Below the pieces are notes generated by a model. It had not been told where the DNA came from. It made no database searches and saw only the letters and a program-made list of their open reading frames with translations. 9,238 nucleotides of DNA. Source: Candidatus Staskawiczbacteria bacterium. GTDB lineage: Bacteria > Patescibacteriota > Minisyncoccia > Minisyncoccales > Staskawiczbacteraceae. Numbering within the stretch: position 1 is the first letter of the stretch; each line of letters opens with the position of its first letter. A program made the position numbers and the translations under genes. Positions 6,247-9,238 of this stretch are shown in pieces. The DNA is taken from NCBI GenBank assembly GCA_903913175.1, contig CAIWKF010000063.1:1-9238 (forward strand), written 5' to 3'.

Positions 6247-6810
6247 ATGATTGCAAGTTTAACAGGCAAAATTACTTTAAAGAAAGATAAGTTTATAATT
6301 TTAGATGTAGCTGGTGTAGGATACAAGGTTTTTATATCTAAAAACTCTATTTTAAACTTACCAGAAATAGGCCAAACAATCAAACTTTTTACTTACTTAA
6401 AAGTTGCAGAAACTGTTTTAGATTTATATGGATTTATAACTTATGATGAACTAGAATTTTTTGACATTTTAAATGATATTAGGGGAGTAGGCCCAAAAGC
6501 TAGTTTAGAAATTTCAGCCCTTGGGTCTTTAGACAAAATTAGGGATAAAATTTTAAAACAAGATGAAAAAATATTTGCAGGCATCCCTGGTATTGGAGCT
6601 AAGCGAGCCTCTAGCATTATTTTAGAACTTACAGGAAAAATTAAAACTTTAGGAAACCAAAAATTTGGAAGCTCTAGTGAAGAGGAAAGTGCTTTAATTC
6701 AACTTGGTTTTTCTAAACAACAGGCCCGTGATGCTTTGTCCCAGGTTTCTCCTGATATTAAAAACCCCGAAGACCGCATAAAAATTGCCCTAAAAAACAT
6801 TGGCAAATAA
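6247..6810 (+). CDS. ruvA: Holliday junction branch migration complex subunit RuvA
   Basis: RuvA binds four-way DNA junctions as a tetramer and loads the RuvB motor for branch migration in recombinational repair. The start at 6247 gives MIASLTGKI, matching the family pattern MIxxLxG. An upstream in-frame ATG at 6232 would add five residues and overlap the uvrB start codon. The 187 residues include the OB-fold domain (1-63, VAGVGYKV at 21-28, LYGF at 60-63). Two helix-hairpin-helix motifs follow (IRGVGPKAS at 78-86 and IPGIGAKRAS at 113-122), then a flexible linker and the small RuvB-binding domain III (about 146-187). It aligns without gaps to the first 63 residues of E. coli RuvA. In the acidic pin, E55 is kept, but R54 is Ala and D56 is Thr. 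Neither ruvB nor ruvC is adjacent in this window. Confidence 0.97.
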   Translation: MIASLTGKITLKKDKFIILDVAGVGYKVFISKNSILNLPEIGQTIKLFTYLKVAETVLDLYGFITYDELEFFDILNDIRGVGPKASLEISALGSLDKIRDKILKQDEKIFAGIPGIGAKRASSIILELTGKIKTLGNQKFGSSSEEESALIQLGFSKQQARDALSQVSPDIKNPEDRIKIALKNIGK

Positions 6811-6821
6811 AAATAAAATCT

Positions 6822-6861
6822 AAATAAAAAAATACAACTTAAAATATTGTATTTTTTATTT
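6822..6861. terminator. AT-rich bidirectional hairpin between ruvA and the ABC exporter gene
   Basis: AAATAAAAAAATACAA pairs with TTGTATTTTTTATTT, with one bulged A and a nine-base loop. The inner core AATACAA/TTGTATT contains the only G-C pair. It starts 12 nt after the ruvA stop and ends 10 nt before the end of the converging exporter gene. Position and symmetry fit a shared terminator, although the low GC makes the stem weak. Confidence 0.6.
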
Positions 6862-6871
6862 GCTTAAATTT

Positions 6872-8758
6872 TTAAAAGCTAGCAAATTTGGCTTCAATGT
6901 TATGCGTATTCTCATTTTCACTTTCTTCATCTTCATCATCTTCTTTGTCCTCACCGCTATCTTCGTCTTTATCATCTAAAAATCCTCCAGCTTGTAATGT
7001 CCAAAGTTTTTTATAAAGACTATTTTCTTTTGCTAATAATTCTTGATGATTTCCTTCCTCTAAAATTTTTCCATGGTCAACAACAATAATTCTATCCATT
7101 TTTTGAATAGTGCTAAGTCTATGGGCAATTACAATTACGGTTTTATTTTTCATTAAGTTGTTTAAAGCGTCTTGAATTAAAGCTTCAGAATTTGAGTCTA
7201 GACTTGAAGTAGCTTCATCTAAAATTAAAATTGGGGCATTTTTTAAAATAGCCCTAGCAATAGCTACTCTTTGCCTTTCTCCGCCAGAAAGTTTAATTCC
7301 GCGTTCACCAACAAAAGTTTCAAAACCTTTTGGCAATTCTTTTATAAATTCATCACAATGCGCAAGGGTTGCAGCTTTTTCAATTTCTTGCATAGTGGCA
7401 TCTCTTTTACCATATCCAATGTTTTCAGCTAAAGTTCTATGAAACAAAACTGGGTCTTGCGGTACTAAAGAAATGTTATTTCTTAAAGACTCTTGCGTAG
7501 CGCTACAGATATCTTGTTCATCAACTAAAATTTTTCCAGAAGTTGGCTGATATAATCTTAAAAGCAGTCTTACAAAAGTTGTTTTACCAGCGCCAGATGG
7601 TCCAATTAAGGCCACCTTTTCTCCTTGTTTTATTTTTAAATTTATATCTTTTAAAACTTCTCTTGTTTTATTAAAACTAAAACCTAATTTTTTAAATTCA
7701 ATTTCTCCATTATTCACAACCAATTCTTTTGCTGTTGGCACATCATTTATTTCATGAGGTAAAAGTAAAATTTCTGTCATTTCTTTAGCATCTGCGTAAC
7801 TTTGATAAACATCTCTTACAATTCTAGTCACCCCCCAAAATTGATCAATTAAAGTTAAAACATAAGCCTGAAGCATGACAAAAACACCAATACTTATAAC
7901 CCCATCTTTCCAATATTTAATTGCATAATAAAATATAAAAAATTCTATAGCAACAGTTAAAAATCCTTGTACTGCTTCAATAATAGACGACAAGTCCCAA
8001 CTAAATTTTGTTACTTTTGCTTGCTGGTTTGTAACTTTTTTGTAACCTTGTGATTCAAACTTTTGACCAGCAAAAAGTGAAACATTGTTTTGATTAGTTA
8101 TTGTATCTGCTAAATAAGCTGTTGTTTTAGAATCAACTTCTGCTGCATCTAAATCATATTTTAATTTCCATTTTGAAAAAATAATATTAAAAGATAAAAA
8201 AATAGTTACCCAAATTAAAATAATTAACGCAAGCCATTTATTAAAAAAGAAAACAATTAAAATTATTGAGACTACTCTAACTATAAGAGGGGTAAGTCCC
8301 CAAATTAAATTGTCTGACAGTCTTTCAAATGCTCTGGCAAATCTATTTACTCTTTGCACTAAAGAACCAGTAAAATTATTAGTAAAAAAACCATATGAAT
8401 GCTCCATTAAATAATCATATGATTGTTGTTTTAATTTAGCTATAACAAGAGTTTGAAAATAATTATTAACAAAAGTTGCAATTCTATAAAAAATCCAAGT
8501 GACTGCGTTTAAAGCTAAAATCTCAAAAATAATTATTACCAACTTTTGCGAGGCAAGACTTTTGTCTAAACCAGTAGAAATTAAATCAAAAAACTGTTTA
8601 TAAAAAATAGGCGTTACAATGGTTGCTGTATTGGCCATAACTACACAAAAAAATAACCAAAATAACCACCATTTTTTAAAACTAATTCCTTTCCAAAAAG
8701 CCGTAAAAACATCTTTTACTTTTACCTCAGGATATATTTGTACTTTTTCTGTTGTCAT
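6872..8758 (-). CDS. ABC-type exporter, fused membrane and ATPase domains (ABCB/MsbA-like half-transporter)
   Basis: A 628-residue half-transporter expected to work as a dimer in the cytoplasmic membrane and drive export by ATP hydrolysis; the substrate cannot be told. Six membrane segments are visible at about 30-52, 72-95, 151-172, 175-195, 263-283 and 287-307. The ATPase domain (about 350-590) is complete: Walker A GPSGAGKT (386-393), Q-loop Q434, signature LSGGE (490-494), Walker B LILDE with catalytic E515, D-loop SSLD (518-521) and switch H546. With both halves of the composite site intact, a homodimer is possible. Residues 595-617 form an unusual tail with 16 Asp/Glu out of 23, and the protein ends in EAKFASF. 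The ATG lies 19 nt after tRNA-Ala on the same strand, and no Shine-Dalgarno motif precedes it. Lipid, peptide or drug export are all possible. Confidence 0.95.
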   Translation of the reverse strand: MTTEKVQIYPEVKVKDVFTAFWKGISFKKWWLFWLFFCVVMANTATIVTPIFYKQFFDLISTGLDKSLASQKLVIIIFEILALNAVTWIFYRIATFVNNYFQTLVIAKLKQQSYDYLMEHSYGFFTNNFTGSLVQRVNRFARAFERLSDNLIWGLTPLIVRVVSIILIVFFFNKWLALIILIWVTIFLSFNIIFSKWKLKYDLDAAEVDSKTTAYLADTITNQNNVSLFAGQKFESQGYKKVTNQQAKVTKFSWDLSSIIEAVQGFLTVAIEFFIFYYAIKYWKDGVISIGVFVMLQAYVLTLIDQFWGVTRIVRDVYQSYADAKEMTEILLLPHEINDVPTAKELVVNNGEIEFKKLGFSFNKTREVLKDINLKIKQGEKVALIGPSGAGKTTFVRLLLRLYQPTSGKILVDEQDICSATQESLRNNISLVPQDPVLFHRTLAENIGYGKRDATMQEIEKAATLAHCDEFIKELPKGFETFVGERGIKLSGGERQRVAIARAILKNAPILILDEATSSLDSNSEALIQDALNNLMKNKTVIVIAHRLSTIQKMDRIIVVDHGKILEEGNHQELLAKENSLYKKLWTLQAGGFLDDKDEDSGEDKEDDEDEESENENTHNIEAKFASF

Positions 8759-8777
8759 ATTTTTAAATATTTAATTG

Positions 8778-8848
8778 TGGACCTGGGCGGAATCGAACCG
8801 CCACCTCGTCAATGCGAATGACGCATAATGCCACTTTACTACAGGCCC
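8778..8848 (-). tRNA. tRNA-Ala, anticodon CGC
   Basis: The 71-nt cloverleaf folds fully. The acceptor is GGGCCTG with CAGGTCC and discriminator A. The D stem is GTAA/TTAT with a 7-nt loop. The anticodon stem is CGTCA/TGACG around loop TTCGCAT, with anticodon CGC at 8816-8814. The variable loop has four bases, and the T stem is GGCGG/CCGCC with loop TTCGATT. The acceptor has the G3-U70 wobble pair that alanyl-tRNA synthetase recognises, which supports Ala independently of the anticodon. CCA is not encoded: the next bases are CAA, so a CCA-adding enzyme is needed. The exporter gene starts 19 nt downstream with no terminator between. Confidence 0.93.
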
Positions 8849-8851
8849 TAA

Positions 8852-8920
8852 GGGAGCGAAGCGAACACTTATCTGACACTTAAATTTTAGCAAAAATTTT
8901 AGGACTCAGGCGGGAGCGAA
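8852..8920. repeat. Pair of GGGAGCGAA direct repeats in the spacer upstream of tRNA-Ala
   Basis: GGGAGCGAA occurs at 8852-8860 and again at 8912-8920, 60 nt apart, in a spacer (8849-8942) that is locally richer in G and C. The first copy extends to GGGAGCGAAGCGAAC, resembling the core of widespread intergenic repeats. Between the copies is a small AT inverted repeat: AAATTTT at 8882-8888 and AAAATTT at 8893-8899. Confidence 0.4.
8884..8892 (-). promoter_or_regulatory. Possible extended -10 promoter for tRNA-Ala and the ABC exporter
   Basis: The - strand reads TGCTAAAAT, a TGn extended -10 motif with TAAAAT (five of six matches to TATAAT) at 8889-8884. The expected transcription start is near 8877, about 29 nt before the tRNA. 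No good -35 hexamer is seen at 16-18 nt. Extended -10 promoters can do without one, but in AT-rich DNA such matches also arise by chance. Confidence 0.35.
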
Positions 8921-8942
8921 AACTTGCACCCAATACGGTTAT

Positions 8943-9238
8943 TTATTTTTGCATTTCATTAATTTTATTTTTTGCTTTCGTATATTTTTCAAATTCATCT
9001 TCAAGCATTTTTATTCTTACCTCTTTTTCTTCTCTAGCCTCAATAAGTTCTTCATTAGAAAAATCTGTGCTTTGCAAAGCTTCTTTAAAATTACTATCTT
9101 CTTCTTTTATCTTTTTATCTAAATCTTCTTTACTACAAATAGCTCCATTTTTTTCGCAATAGTCTACATACCATTTAAGCTCTGTTAATAATTGCTCATC
9201 TACTTTTTCTGGACTAATTATAACATCTTCATTTATTG
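8943..9238 (-). CDS. C-terminal part of an unrecognised charged protein (5' end outside window)
   Basis: The frame is open from the window edge (first full codon 9236-9234) to TAA at 8943-8945, giving 97 residues with no plausible in-window start, so the beginning is missing. It reads INEDVIISPEKVDEQLL at the edge, then LKWYVDYCEKNGAICSKEDL with two cysteines, then a Lys/Glu-rich helix through ARIEEKE-type heptads, ending KNKINEMQK. I recognise no family. The C-terminal 60 residues are predicted to be one long amphipathic or coiled-coil helix. It is on the same strand as tRNA-Ala, 94 nt upstream, with no clear terminator between. The coding call rests on the uninterrupted frame, codon use like the neighbours, and a sensible amphipathic pattern. 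Confidence 0.7.
   Translation of the reverse strand, partial: INEDVIISPEKVDEQLLTELKWYVDYCEKNGAICSKEDLDKKIKEEDSNFKEALQSTDFSNEELIEAREEKEVRIKMLEDEFEKYTKAKNKINEMQK

Noticed and set aside
1..9238. UGA recoding (genetic code 25) as in Gracilibacteria or Absconditabacteria
   Set aside because: All long frames, including the conserved uvrB, ruvA and exporter genes, are uninterrupted when UGA is read as a stop.
1..9238. CRISPR array, insertion sequence or integrated element
   Set aside because: No regularly spaced identical repeats, transposase, integrase or flanking terminal repeats were found on either strand.

Overview
The window is AT-rich, gene-dense bacterial DNA. It most likely comes from a Candidate Phyla Radiation (Patescibacteria, Parcubacteria-like) genome. 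That placement is inferred from the compact layout, the absence of a Shine-Dalgarno motif at any visible start, a tRNA with no encoded CCA, and large lysine/glutamate-rich orphan proteins beside ordinary housekeeping genes. No marker gene settles the phylum. The reading frames stay open under the standard bacterial code. The five stops seen are TAA four times and TAG once, so nothing suggests the UGA-to-glycine code of Gracilibacteria or Absconditabacteria.

Left part (1-4192, + strand): two tandem genes for large, charged, probably coiled-coil proteins of unknown function. They are diverged paralogues. Both begin with an almost identical peptide of about 22 residues, MPRIFGEQPRE..SNEVP.LI.P. 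Both carry a module of about 115 residues, once in the first protein and twice in the second. The first gene is cut by the window edge; comparison with the second shows that only the first four bases (ATGC) are missing. This pair is the least explained and most interesting part of the window.

Middle (4193-6871): a bidirectional terminator and a GC-richer interspersed repeat separate the second paralogue from uvrB (- strand, complete). uvrB is divergent from ruvA (+ strand, complete), with only 13 bp between the two start codons. This gap holds two overlapping, oppositely facing TATAAT boxes, each 5-6 nt from a start codon. This is the geometry expected for two leaderless mRNAs, and it would couple excision repair (UvrB) to Holliday-junction processing (RuvA). 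An AT-rich hairpin separates ruvA from the converging ABC gene.

Right part (6872-9238, - strand): in transcription order, the 3' end of an unrecognised charged protein, a 97-nt spacer, tRNA-Ala(CGC), a 19-nt spacer, and a complete ABC-type exporter half-transporter with an unusual acidic C-terminal tail. The tRNA and the exporter are probably transcribed together.

No CRISPR array, insertion sequence, rRNA, phage or plasmid gene was seen.
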